DNA of 64,000 bases from Crocodylus rhombifer (lineage: Eukaryota > Chordata > Crocodylia > Crocodylidae). Below, piece after piece: positions 24,825 to 36,392 of the stretch. The notes below the pieces were generated by a model, which saw only the letters and a list, made by a program, of their open reading frames with translations, did not search any database and had not been told where the DNA came from. Both the position numbers and the translations under genes were made by a program. Within the stretch, counting starts at the first letter, position 1; the number at the start of each line of letters is the position of its first letter. The DNA is taken from the NCBI GenBank assembly GCA_038503035.1, contig JAVSML010001152.1, positions 625,066 to 689,065 of the forward strand. The letters are read 5' to 3'.

Positions 24825-25182
24825 TGGGTGCACTTAACCATTTGCTTTACTAAAGAGTTGACTAATTAGCTCTACAGTAAAGTGTCACCATCTACACGTG
24901 CACCAGCATTAGGATGCAGTGAATTAATTAACTGCCTTAAGGTACTACTGTTGGGGATGGCACTATGTTACAGCAGGGTAATTGCACTGAAACACACATG
25001 TAGACATGAATTGGGAGCGTAAATTGTACCCAGCGAGCCCAACCAGCCAGCAGCCTACTTCACTCTGGCTCAAATTGCTTCTATCCTTGGCACACATGTA
25101 GCTACTGCACCTGGGAGCAGTCTACTCCGGCTCAAACTGCTCCAGAGGTAATTGCTGTGCATTAATTGCACGTGTATGTGCA
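24825..25182. mobile_element. Foldback MITE block, copy B
   Basis: It starts gggtgcactta and shares ctaattagctctacagtaa and cacctgggagca with the block at 3713-4153, in the same order. Internal end-like sequences (catctacacgtgcac, catgtagacat, cacgtgtatgtgcac) suggest repeated insertion of one family into itself. Confidence 0.6.
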
Positions 25183-25186
25183 CTCA

Positions 25187-25645
25187 GGGGGCACGTCTTG
25201 ACAAGCACACACATGTGGTTTATGGTGCCTCAAACCCATTTGAGGCACTGCAGATCACACACAGTGCATTTGCACCCATTCACTGTGCTGCAGATTTGCA
25301 GTGCAGTACCAGAATTTGACACCTAGAGATTCCAGTTAAAAAAACACTGCAAGAAGCAGTGTGGCACATGCAACAGCAGTGTGTGCTGCTAGAAACAGAG
25401 CCTGGGCAGCCAGAGCAATGCTCTGGCTTCCAGCCAGGCTCCGGGTGGCCAGACCACTACTGCTGCTGCCCTGGGAAGCCCCCAGGACCCCAGCCTCCCC
25501 TAGCCCACCCTGGACAATTTGCCCCAGTATATCCAGAAACTGTGGCATTCCAGGAAACCCTTAGGGGGAAGCCACAGAAACTTTCTGGTGTAGCAGGACA
25601 GCAACAAGACTGGGCCCCAGACCCTTGTAAAGGCAACAGCAGTAG
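25187..25645. repeat. GC-rich foldback segment, probable MITE
   Basis: It begins with gggggcacgtcttgac, close to the MITE end above. It contains a 10-bp perfect hairpin gtgcctcaaa-ccca-tttgaggcac (25228-25251) and a near-palindrome at about 25399-25442 (gagcctggg...gccaggctc). Overlapping ORFs on both strands (25336-25652) are shadows of this GC-rich palindromic DNA. The right boundary is uncertain. Confidence 0.5.
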
Positions 25646-28083
25646 CTTATAAGTAGTAGTTATTTCTTTACAGTAAAGTAATTCTTTGTATGAGTTCCTG
25701 TAGTGTTGTTTCCAAAAGCATCATCAAGATATACAAAGACTGCATGCAGCACTTATTTGCTCTGAGCCAACTTAGTGCTGCTTCAGGCACAAGCTACTGT
25801 GCTCAGCCAAAAGCAGCTGCCAGAGAATTAACGCAGGATTCTGCCTCTTGTGCTTGCAAGGGCCGTCTTGGCAGCAATTAGAACACAGTGTCTCCATGCT
25901 TCTATTCCGGTGAAGAAAAATCAGCTTCCCTGCTGAAGACATGCTTTCCAATTTTGGAGGGCTGATTTTGGGGGCAAAGGTGCATGTCGTATGTGAGTAA
26001 ATGTGTTTTATTTGCACCCCCCCACACACACCTTTGCTTTGTTATGTTACTGTGGTTGTCACCAAAGCTACCATATCAAGTAGCATGCTCACATGATCTC
26101 TCAGGCCAGGTACTAAGTGCATGTTCCAGATGCATTGACAGGGTTGTGGGGGGCACCTGCAGTGTCCCGGTCCTAGCTGTGGATAAATATGACTTAAGTC
26201 CCTAGTTCTCTCAATCCAGCACAAAATGCAAACTCTAAAAACAAAATTTAAAAATAAATGATTATTTGCTTTTTTTCCCCCACATGTGCACTGTGAAGAA
26301 AGACATACAGAATACATTGCTTTCAAGTTGTCCTGATTCATGAGTTTATTTTCCTTGCATGGAACTGAGCCTGCTGTGTCCCAAATCAGTTCACACCTTT
26401 AAAAATAAGAGCAGCTAAAAAGAGTCATGATGATCTGATGTGTAAAATATGCATATTTAATTTGATAAATGAAAGATGGCAAGGGAGAGATGGGTACATA
26501 ACTCTATTCCCTAGAGCCCAAATAGCATGTCAACCTATGTGAAATAAATACATCATAAGTAATTGCATAGCCATTCAGTAAAGCAGTCCATGCTTACCCT
26601 AGTAATCTTAAATTGCAGCTCAGATTGAAAGGGGGCATAGTAGTGGGACTCTTCCCATTTCCACCCATTGGCCAAACTCTCCTGTATCGACACCAGGATG
26701 AGCTGCTCCATAGTATATTGTGCTCATTTTCATAATACAATTGCCCCTCTTTTGTGTGTGTGCATTTATAAGTAGCAAAATAGTTGAGTGTTGATGTTTA
26801 AATTACCATGATTAAGCTTCAGTTAACACCCTACTGAGATGAGTGGGAACAGTTTGTCTCCTTTAGCCTGTCTGCAGCATGTGTAGGCATACCTGCTTAA
26901 GTTAACTTTAACTTTATTAACTTGCATATCAGTAGCACTGAAAAGGCAACAGCATTGGCTAGCCAAGTGAGTAAGTACTCGGTGTACTGGGTGGAGTAGT
27001 CCAGTCTACACTGAAGCCCAGTCTACACTGACTCCAACTTCACTGCTGTTGTTTCCTGAGCTAGTTAGTTTTAACTAGGTCAAGTGTGCATGTATATGCT
27101 TTAATCTTGCCCTCAAATACAATGTGGACTTACTGTTATTGACTTTCATTTGTCAAAGTACTGATTTTCTGGGCTAACTAGCTGAGCCATGACTTGACCT
27201 ATTTTGAACTGGTGTATCATGCTTTGACACAGAATTAGGTTTCTTAGTGATCATATGTTTTAATGGAGAATAACTATTTGTATGGATGTTTCTTTAGTTA
27301 AAAACCAGCAACCTAAAGATTCAAACAAGATTTGTCTTAAATGTTTGTTATTTCAATAAAAAGACAAAATATATTTACATTTAAAATTTTACTATTTCAT
27401 CAAAAAAAATTATCTGGGGGAGGAGGGGAGAGGGAAATAATTTCCTGATTGGCTCTATCAGGTAGGCAGGCTATTTTCCAAATGAAAAACTTAAATCACT
27501 TTTTGGGGAAGTAATTAACTTCATGAATTGTGACAGATAAACCATGATTCTGTAAGGATTTTAGTGTGTCATTTTTAAGAACCTTTCTTTATTGATAATG
27601 AGGCTTTCCTTGTCTAAATTGTATGTACCATTATTGTATACATTTTTCTAGAACTTTGTACAGTAATACTAAGCTGTATTACCTTTCTTTAATAAGTTAT
27701 CTTTTGTGCAGCTATTTTGGTGTCTGTCTTGAAATATCCAAGATGTGACTGCTAAAAATTCCATTAACATATTAATGATTACTGAATGATCCGCTCATTA
27801 TTTTTAATGAACACACTCTGAATTTAACCTATGACCATATGTGTTTTCTACACTTAAATCCATGCATTCTTAAAATATGTCCACCTATTCCTTACTGAAG
27901 AAGTAGGATGTTTCTAGTTGGAATACAGGCATGTTCATTTTCCTAGTCATTAACATAAAGAAGAGAATTAGTGGTCTTCCCAATTATCATTTTGAAAAAC
28001 AACTTTTTAAAAAAATCCCTCTTCCCTCGTAAGAACACTTGAAAATCTAAATACTTAATTAAGTATTTATTTAAAAGTTAGTA

Positions 28084-28222
28084 AACAAGGCGCTTCTGCG
28101 TACTAGCATCACTTAAAAGATGCTCACTGGCGCTACTGTGCATTTATTTATTGCTTGCTAATACAAGTAATAAATGCGCAGTAGCGAGCAACTGTGTAGT
28201 AGTGTCTTGTGTAAACATGCCC
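28084..28222. mobile_element. Short foldback MITE (GCGCTACTGTGCATTTATT stem)
   Basis: Arms at 28131-28148 and 28169-28186 pair over 18 bp with one mismatch (cgctactgtgcatttatt / aataaatgcgcagtagcg). Outer sequence (gtgtaaacatgccc) resembles MITE ends elsewhere in the window. The boundaries are approximate. Confidence 0.6.
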
Positions 28223-29117
28223 AAGGAGAACTTTATAAAAATACTCTTTTAAAGGTTTTCAGCTCATGATAATGCTGAGAGCAGTTCTTCTGTTTACAAA
28301 TTCTTTTTTATACTTTTTCAGAAATCAGTCCTACAATGTTATAAAATTAATTTGCCCAGAGCAAAATTAATCCCTGCAGAGGACCTCAGCAGTCACCACT
28401 TATATGGGACAAACATGACACATAGCCCTTATTCATGTTCTTTAAATACGGTGAATTACAGCCACAAGTCATCCCTCTGATGGCAAATATACTATTCGTC
28501 TTAGGGTTGCAGGATTCAACCTTTAATTTGCAATGAATGAAAAAGAAATGAGAAATTCATTTTGGTGAGAGAGGTTTTGAGGATAAAGCTTAGAGCAGAA
28601 GCTCATTAAAGTGAGTTTTGTTAATCCCATATTCACATAGACTGCACATAGAAGACTCATAGAAGGGTACTCTACTTATTTCTCAGTATATATTGCATAG
28701 CAAATACTTTGTTACTTTTACTCAATATACTTGCATTCAAAATTTCATAATATATTGGAAGTATTATAACAAATTATTAACATGGAAATGCATGTGCTAA
28801 GTGAACAAAGTATATATTGTTTGGCATTATTATTATTCATAATATTGCAGCATTACAGTCAAAGGCATCATCATACTAAGCCCTGTACAAATACAAAAAC
28901 AGCCCCACTCCAAAAGTGCTTGCAACCTCTTCATTCTCTTATCATATATGTTTCTTCATTCTTTTATCACATAATTTGCTTACTTTTCAAAATTCAGAAT
29001 TTTCAGTTGATCAAATCATTTTGAATCTAATTGAAGCATATCTTCTGTTCCCAAAGTTTCCATGTGAAGGTTGCATTGACAACCTGAAAGAAATGAGGCC
29101 ACAACTTCTCTGCAGAG

Positions 29118-29605
29118 TAGGGCTGTGCAAAGCTTTGGTTGCTGATTCGATTCAGTGGAGATTAGGCCCGATTCGGTGGCTGAATCTCCGAATCTGAATC
29201 AAATCAGGAGACCCTTTAATCTTTCTGAATCGAATCGGAACCCTCTGAATCGATTCGATGGGAACGTGGGGGGATTCCTAGCGTGCTTGGCCGCAGACAC
29301 GGAAGTGGACCATTAAGTCTACTTCTGGTCCACTGCCCAACATGCCCTCCTCCCACCCCATCCTGTGGGACACTCCATCCACCCCACCATCTCAGCATTC
29401 ATGAGCCACACCTGGTGCCTCGAGGTATGTAGAAAAAACATTTAAAGCTGTGTCTATGGCCGAATCCCTGATTGTCTGAATCAGCATTGAATCTTCAGAT
29501 TCAGCCAAATCGAATCAGGACAGTGATCTGAATCAACAAATCGAATCACTGTCCCCTGAATCAGGCTGAATCTGAACCGAATAGCGCCTGCTTCACACAC
29601 CCCTA
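29118..29605. mobile_element. GATTCG-rich hAT-type MITE
   Basis: 488 bp. The inverted ends are tagggctgtgcaaagc (left) and gcttcacacacccct(a) (right). They are flanked by 8-bp duplications differing at one base: ctgcagag (29110-29117) and ctgcggag (29606-29613). Both ends of the interior are packed with variants of gattcgaatc / ctgaatc, in both orientations, giving strong self-complementarity. There is no transposase. It is hAT-like from the duplication length and the TAGGG end. Confidence 0.85.
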
Positions 29606-32325
29606 CTGCGGAGCACAGAGCAAATCTTTTGTTTTTTCTTTAATACAGAGACACAACCCATGGAGACTATGTTGCAGTATGCAGTGCTCTATTTGGATCA
29701 GCCTTGTCTGGCCACACTGAACACACTAAAGTATTACATGCATGGCGCTGTAGTTTCAGGAGGTCACATCTCCAGTTTTAAAATATGAGGTCATCCATAG
29801 GGCACTGTTAAAGCTCTGTGGACTATATTTGACCCATCCCTCTAGTACTTTATTCAAAAGGAAATCCAGATAACTGCTTCATGGCTCAGTATAATACTAT
29901 TAAAGAAACAGAGTAAATATTATAGTCTGCAAGTCACAGTCAATGAGTCTTAGTAAATATCTCTTACAAATGGTAAGCACGGGAGATGCGGTCATGACTG
30001 CCTTGTAACAATGATGATGATAGCACTAGATTGCATTGCCTGCTTGATTTAGTATATTTGACTTCTCTGTTTTCACACAATGACCTAAAAGAAATATTAT
30101 ACCCCAGAGTAACTTTGAAATTGTTTGTTTAAATTAACTTTCATTTGGATTTATGCTTAATGAAATCTTCAGAGATTCAGACAGCTCCTCTGTAATGAAA
30201 TGTTGTATCTTTGAACCAATGAACAGGGTTGCCAAACTGTAAGGATTCCTCTCTAAACGAGTGGGCTTTTATAATGTTACACTTGGGTGGCACAACCAGA
30301 GTGCTAGATGATTAGTTTATGGTCTAGATCATTGTATTTTTATTACACTCATAAAAACTGTGTTTCTCCTCATTTTCGTAATGGCTTCAATGAGCTTCTA
30401 TACCTTCTAAAGGCACATTAAATTGTTATGTGAGGAAAGTAGCGATTTAGTGAGGCTAGTTTTAAAGTAAGTTACTTTTTTTTTGAAATTCTTAGCTTAG
30501 TCTGATTTAGGACTATAGAAATATGAAAGTATGTGGGACCAATTGAAATTTGTATTATTTTCCGTAAGCACGCATAAACTACTGGTAAAATTGGCAAACT
30601 TAAGAGCGATGCAACCACTAATGAGAAATATATATATAGAGAGAGACATTATATATGTATATGTATAGTTATATAAAATAAATTATAAATTATAAACTAT
30701 TAAGTTAACCTATATTTATTATTGTGTAGTGCTGAGTATTGGTGGAGAAGAGTCTGATACCCTTCAAAGATCCTGTTCAGAGAAGGCCATTCTTTTTTGC
30801 AGGAAGGGAGGAGGAGGAGCAGGAGAGAGAAAATATTTTTTCTCTTTAAAAAAATTGACATCAATTTCTTTCTCCCCATTTCCTCTCCACTATCACAAAT
30901 AGCTCCAAACTATAGAAACCTTAAATATATTTCAACTAAGTACCATTAAGCTGTGGCTTGAAAACTGTTTTAAGAATTTTAGTTGTTAAATTGTATAAGG
31001 AAAAAAACCTTATGCAAAAAAAGAAATATTTTTGCACTTATAAAAGGTACCTTTAAAAAAGGAGACTTTATTCTATTAAGTATAAATGGAAAAGCTTTTA
31101 TATTCACTGTATGGTATGCCATTAAAAAAATCTTTTAATTGAATGTATCATCATTGCGCAGTTTAGACAAAGGCCTTTTTTGTTTACAAAATTTACATTT
31201 CAATACAGTTGCTTATAAATATTTCTGTGAAATAAATGTAACCCTTCACAAAAAGAGCAGTTTTCTTTTCACTCAGTAATTTTATATGCTAATAAAAACA
31301 CAATGAAAGTTGTATGCAAATATAACATCAATGTACAGCACAATAATAATGGTTTTTAGTGACTATGCTGCTTGTTATTAATTCACAGGAGTGTTTTTGT
31401 TCAGCCATGAGCTGTGTTTGGAACACAGATATGCCAGACCATCTTTGCTCATTTTGTTGTTCGTGTGAAAACATCCAGAAACCCTTTAGTTGAGGATGTC
31501 TTAGAGTCTTATATTCTACAATGTGGCTATTCTAAATTATTAAGTAGTCACGCTGTTAGCTAAGATTCACTGTTCTCTTCTGTTCCCTCTCTACGTATGT
31601 TTTGGGAGTGGATAGCCTGGAGTATGGATTGCACTGTTTCATTTTATATCCTGCATAAAACTTAAATTAAAAATGTACATGTCTGCAAAAGTCTTTTTTT
31701 AGGCACTATGGTTTTGAAAAGAACATTTTTCCGTATGAAAGATTTCTTGATTAAAGGTTTTTGTTTTTGCTTTTCCTCTTAAGCTTGGTTGGATGCAACT
31801 TTTATGACTGTTTCATTAATATAGTAATTCAGCAGCTTTTGTACATGACAAACAGCAAGAAGAAACAAATCTGAGCATACAAGCACATTTCATTTTGCAT
31901 TACCTTAGCAGGTCAATATATTGTTAATTATATGTCTCCATGCTGCTTTAGCATAAAACATCAGATGCTAAACAGTTGTTTTTTTTGAAAGCATAATGCA
32001 GTTTTTTGTGGATCTGTAAGTTCTGAAAGAAAAGCAGCTGAGTGCAGTACTAGGAATGGGGAGGTTTGTTTGGGGGGGGATTGTGTGCATGTGTGTTTTT
32101 TTAAAGCATTGGAAATTCTTTAATATTTCATGGAAGCATGTAAAATATGCTGCCATATATTCAGGGTTTTGAAAGCAGCTGCAGAGTAAAAGTGTCTAAT
32201 GAAAATGAAATAAATTTCCTGTGAATGGAATAAATTTTGATTGTGTGTCTGAGTGCAGTAATTATACATGTCACGCAGTAATTAGGCAGTCACAGTGTGG
32301 CCACGGTGTCTTTCTTTGTCTGCAG

Positions 32326-32445
32326 ATGGTCTGGGAGAACGGCTGTGTCGTTATTGTCATGCTGACACCCCTTACTGAAAATGGAGTCAAGCAGTGCTAC
32401 CACTATTGGCCAGATGAAGGGTCAAATCTCTACCACATATATGAG
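32326..32445 (+). CDS. PTPRN2: PTPRN2 exon [14 protein letters not shown]...[14 protein letters not shown]
   Basis: 120 nt = 40 codons, phase 0 at both ends, with a tttctttgtctgcag acceptor and a GAG|GTACTT donor. It holds the VVIVMLTPL strand and the [11 protein letters not shown] segment. That WPD is not the general-acid loop, which is in the next exon, but the YWP motif seen in all classical PTPs. It differs slightly from human PTPRN2 (WENG for WESG, TENGVK for AENGVR, from memory). Confidence 0.97.
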
Positions 32446-33598
32446 GTACTTAAACAAAATATCTCACTGTAAACTTGACAGTAAGTGTGTGGATTGATTT
32501 CATACAAAGCAAAAGATTGTTTAATCAAATTGACCTGTTAAATTGCGCTGAGGTATCCCATACAGTGCCAATGTCCTTTGGTTTGTTTTAAGATCATGGT
32601 AAATTATGCATATTTTTTATAAAAAATGTAGATGACATAAAGTCTCGTAAATGATGGACCATACATCTACATCAGTGCAATAAAGAATGGAAGGGTCTTT
32701 TTCCTTAAAAGTGACGTCCCTTAATGGTTAAATATGAAAATAATGTCACTTAGTGTTTATAGGAAAATAGCATATTGCACCTTAGAGAATTATGTCTGGG
32801 TTTACAGACAAAAGCTTATGTGTAATAGTTGGTAATTATTACCACTCTGTGTGTTAAGCTGCCCTCTTATGTGAAAGAAAAAAAATCCCTACTTTTTCCT
32901 TGCACAAGTATCCATTATTGTGCCTTGTTGCCATATACAGTGACTTTTGAGTCTCAGTATTTTTTTTGGTCTTACATTTGATTAGATTAAGCAAATAATA
33001 CCATAATAGGCAAAATGTAAAGAATAAGTGATAAATGATGGTGAGGAACAATGGTTATTAGAATTCCCTTGTAAAAAGATATATTTTCTAAATATCATTC
33101 CAGCTTCATATTATGCTTTGTTTTCTGCTGAACAAAGTAAATTGACTGAAAGTTTTCATGTGAGCTAGATTCATGTTATGTGTATATATATTTTAAAACT
33201 ACTCAAATTATATCCTGCCGTTTCCAGAAAAGCAGTGCACTGTGGGTGTCTCTCAGTGAGTCATGATGGGATGCATTTAAAACCTGTTATCAGGCAGCAT
33301 CTCTTCAACATGCAAAACCCATAACTTTTAAATTGGAGATTTATTTTAAATTTCAACAAAATATATAAGAATGATTAAAAATATTTCAGAAAAGCAAAAT
33401 GGCTGCAATAACTGCTAAATAACGAATCATGTATCTGGCTGGTGCCAAATTTATTAGTAATAACAAAAGCCTTATGTTGTTCCTTTCATTCGAAAGATAG
33501 CACTTTCGTGAAGTGCCACGATTGCGGCGGAGCTATTTTAAATATCATCTCTCAGCTTGAATCCACAATTGTTATATTCCCCTTTCAATGTGCTGTAG
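32446..33598 (+). other. PTPRN2 intron 4 (1.15 kb, phase 0)
   Basis: The shortest intron in the window: GTACTT donor and tgctgtag acceptor. No mobile element is visible. Near 33489-33540 there is a cluster of CpG sites (cattcgaaag...ctttcgtg...cacgattgcggcgg) and a small hairpin, gcactt-tcgtg-aagtgc. This stands out from the AT-rich surroundings. Confidence 0.85.
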
Positions 33599-33765
33599 GT
33601 AAATCTGGTCTCTGAGCACATCTGGTGTGAGGATTTCCTTGTGAGGAGCTTCTACCTGAAAAACCTCCAAACCAATGAGACACGAACCGTGACGCAGTTC
33701 CATTTCCTGAGCTGGAACGACCAGAAAGCGCCTGCTTCCACAAGATCACTTCTAGATTTTCGCAG
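33599..33765 (+). CDS. PTPRN2: PTPRN2 exon [14 protein letters not shown]...FLSWND...LLDFR
   Basis: 167 nt = 55 codons plus two bases (AG of a split Arg), acceptor tgctgtag, donor CAG|GTACAA. It encodes the [10 protein letters not shown] strand, the TQFHFLSW strand and the WPD-equivalent loop, here [10 protein letters not shown]. Active PTPs read WPDxGVP. From memory, human PTPRN2 reads WYDRGVP and PTPRN reads WPAEGTP, so the general-acid loop departs from the consensus again while the Asp is kept. LLDFRR continues into exon F. Confidence 0.97.
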
Positions 33766-36122
33766 GTACAATACCTATGTAATGATCTATTGGAGGCAAT
33801 GAAAATTTGCGGAAGTATTTCTATAAGCAGTAATACTTTTAATTACCTACGCTCCAAAGGTTGCTTTTTTTTCTTTTTTTAACTGGAGAAATATCCTCCA
33901 GTTTGTGATGCCATAACTATGTGTCTGTGTATAAATTTGGGCACCTGTTCTTTCATACCCCAGTGATTTTCACTGCTGTCCCACAAGCTCTCTGTTTCCT
34001 GGCTCTAAAAACTCACTTGCTTCTCACCCAGGGAATGAATGCATTTATTTCCTCTGTATATTTTTCCTGTGTTATTGGTATTTCTCTGTTTTATAAGCAT
34101 TTACCTGGGCCTGCAGCTTCAAGTCCTTTTGTGTGCCTCCCCTCTGACCCTCCCTGCCAGAATCTTACAAATAAATCACTGTGCAGTATGTGCATGCTAA
34201 AACCCCTTTGAGTTTTAAGTCAGCAAAGACATTCCAGTGCAAAATGCATTCCTGTAAGGACCGAAGGGTCAGGTCCATAAGTTCATTTGGTTGAAGGAGG
34301 GTGGAAAAGTGGGGAAACAGGCGCAAATTTTGGCCAAGTAATGCCCTCTCAAGAATTTTGAAGAAGCAGATGCTGCTTTAAAATATAGGAGTTGTTAATA
34401 GTATTTTTATACTAATAATACACAGGCAAAAATGTTAACCTCTGCTCTCTTTCTACTAAAGTACCAGGTTTTTCTAATATTTAATGTTTCTCTAAACTTT
34501 AATTCGAAAATTAAAGCCATGAATGATAAACGTCACAGTGAAATAATCTCCTTCTGACTGCAAACCATGCTTAATGCATTCTGTGTAGATGTTAACTTGT
34601 ACCAGATACTTCACAGACATACCGTCAAAGCTAAATGAAAAGAAGCTCAGAAAGTTGGGGAGTTGATTGAGAATCCCGGAAGATGCTTACGTGTCAATGC
34701 ATTTTTTTCTCTTTACTGTAATCCTAATGTGCCAACTGCTGAAATAATGTTAAAGGTTTCAGCAAAATGTACAAACAAAAAAATGTAGGGCCAAATGTTG
34801 CCCTCCAATAAATGAAGCTAGTGAAAGTTATGTTTGTGCACCTGAAGGGAGATACTGATCCCATCTTCAACTGAAGTTGGTGGAAATTAGCGCACTTGGC
34901 TGTTGGGGGAAAAAAATTACTCATAGATTTAAGGGTAAAATGCCATTCTCTATACATCGCACTGCTCCTACATTTTTATTTGGGGTCTTTAAATAATGTT
35001 TAGTCTCACTTATTGTGGGTTTTGATTGGGTTAGAGTAGCAGGATTCTGTATGTACAACACAATGGAGAAAGGAGCACTTACCTAAAGGTGGATTTGGAT
35101 CCATAGTTTGTTTTTTCAGGGATTTTTGCCTTGGATTCAAGTCCAAACTCTTAGTATCACTTTAATGTTGTTTTTATAGTTCAAAGTCTCTTTCTTATGG
35201 TACTGTGGAGCTTGGCAGCAGTGAATTCCCAAAGCGGAAGTCCTGAATTGGCTCCAAGCTCTGCATTGTGCAAATTGAAATGCTGAATTTCAACTTTACT
35301 TTTTTATTATGAATAGAAATCACTTCTGTCACTCTGTAAAAGTCCATGGTACTGATCAAGTCCAAGGATCTGACTTGGCCTGGAAGTCCTGTTGGTTGCA
35401 GTGTGAGCAGGACTGGGCCCAGAAGGCTAGCGCATCTGAAGTGCCGTGTGCCCTCGATTCCTACTTACCGAAGTAGGAGTTGAGTTCATCTGAAAACTGC
35501 AGGATCAAGCCTACAGTGTGGCAGAGGCTGCATCTCAAAAACTGTGCAGTCTTTTACTGAAGGTCTGCAGGGAATAAATAATCACAGTATTTAAATACAA
35601 AATTAAAAGTGGAAGGGAAAGTAGTTCAGGTGGCATACTTCCTATTTGAGGCGGATAGGATGAACCTGTTAAAATATGATTGAATTTTGAGAGTTTGTTT
35701 ATTATGCATATTCTTAGTGTAGTGTAGGGCACTGTAACCAGTAACTATGTCCTTGAGTGTAGATTTTGTATTATGAACCCATAATATTGAATGCATAGTA
35801 AAATTCCATTGAAAAGGAATCTGCGTGCACAATAGATGCTTTTATGAATCTCAGTTTCTTGGCCAAGCTGGTTCTTTTAATGACAAAAAGTCATTAAAAA
35901 AGCTATTGCTAAAATAATTCATTTTACAGTGATTTAATTGAATAAATTGTGCTTCGAAAGCTCCCTACTTAAAGTTTCACCTCTGGTAAATTATTGGAAT
36001 TGATAAATCCTCAAAAACTGTCCGATACATTATATACATATCCCTTGCTTAAGGTGATATGTGCAAGTGCTACTCTCATTCATTTTAATATCAATTTTTT
36101 TATGCATTCAATGTATTTATAC

Positions 36123-36127
<5 letters not shown>

Positions 36128-36154
<27 letters not shown>
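36128..36154. repeat. (AT)n microsatellite
   Basis: About 13 pure AT units between gtgt- and gggcatgtgtgt- flanks. The flanks themselves are purine/pyrimidine alternating. Confidence 0.9.
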
Positions 36155-36352
36155 GGGCATGTGTGTATATTTATATATTCACATACATATATGAAGTTAA
36201 ACATATACATAACCAACCCTCTATTTTTTATAATTCATCACCAAGAAAAATTGGATTCCCAAAATTACCTTGCCCAGAGTCGGTGGAAATGTGGACCCTA
36301 TTTTTTTTTATTGAAGTAAATTTTGCAAGCCTCTTTGAAAACTGAAAGCTTA

Positions 36353-36353
36353 C

Positions 36354-36391
<38 letters not shown>
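36353..36391. repeat. (TTTC)n microsatellite
   Basis: About ten uninterrupted TTTC units, purely pyrimidine on the + strand, so a candidate for triplex formation and length polymorphism. Confidence 0.95.

Positions 36392-36392
<1 letters not shown>

Larger units (their letters stand above)
16671..32325 (+). other. PTPRN2 intron 3 (15.7 kb, phase 0)
   Basis: GTAAGT donor, tttgtctgcag acceptor. Mapped content: tRNA-like SINE sequence (about 17990-18510) interrupted by a hAT MITE, an old hAT element with a nested MITE (18956-19493), a MITE (19751-20012), two direct repeats (21064-21544 and 22756-23212), a MITE block (24825-25182), a GC-rich foldback segment (25187-25645), a short MITE (28084-28222) and a GATTCG-rich hAT-type MITE (29118-29605). 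In 20300-21050, 23230-24800, 25700-28080 and 29650-32300 I see nothing beyond AT-rich DNA and simple repeats. Confidence 0.85.

Noticed and set aside
25336..25652. Overlapping Ala/Pro-rich ORFs on both strands
   Set aside because: They arise from a GC-rich palindromic repeat segment.
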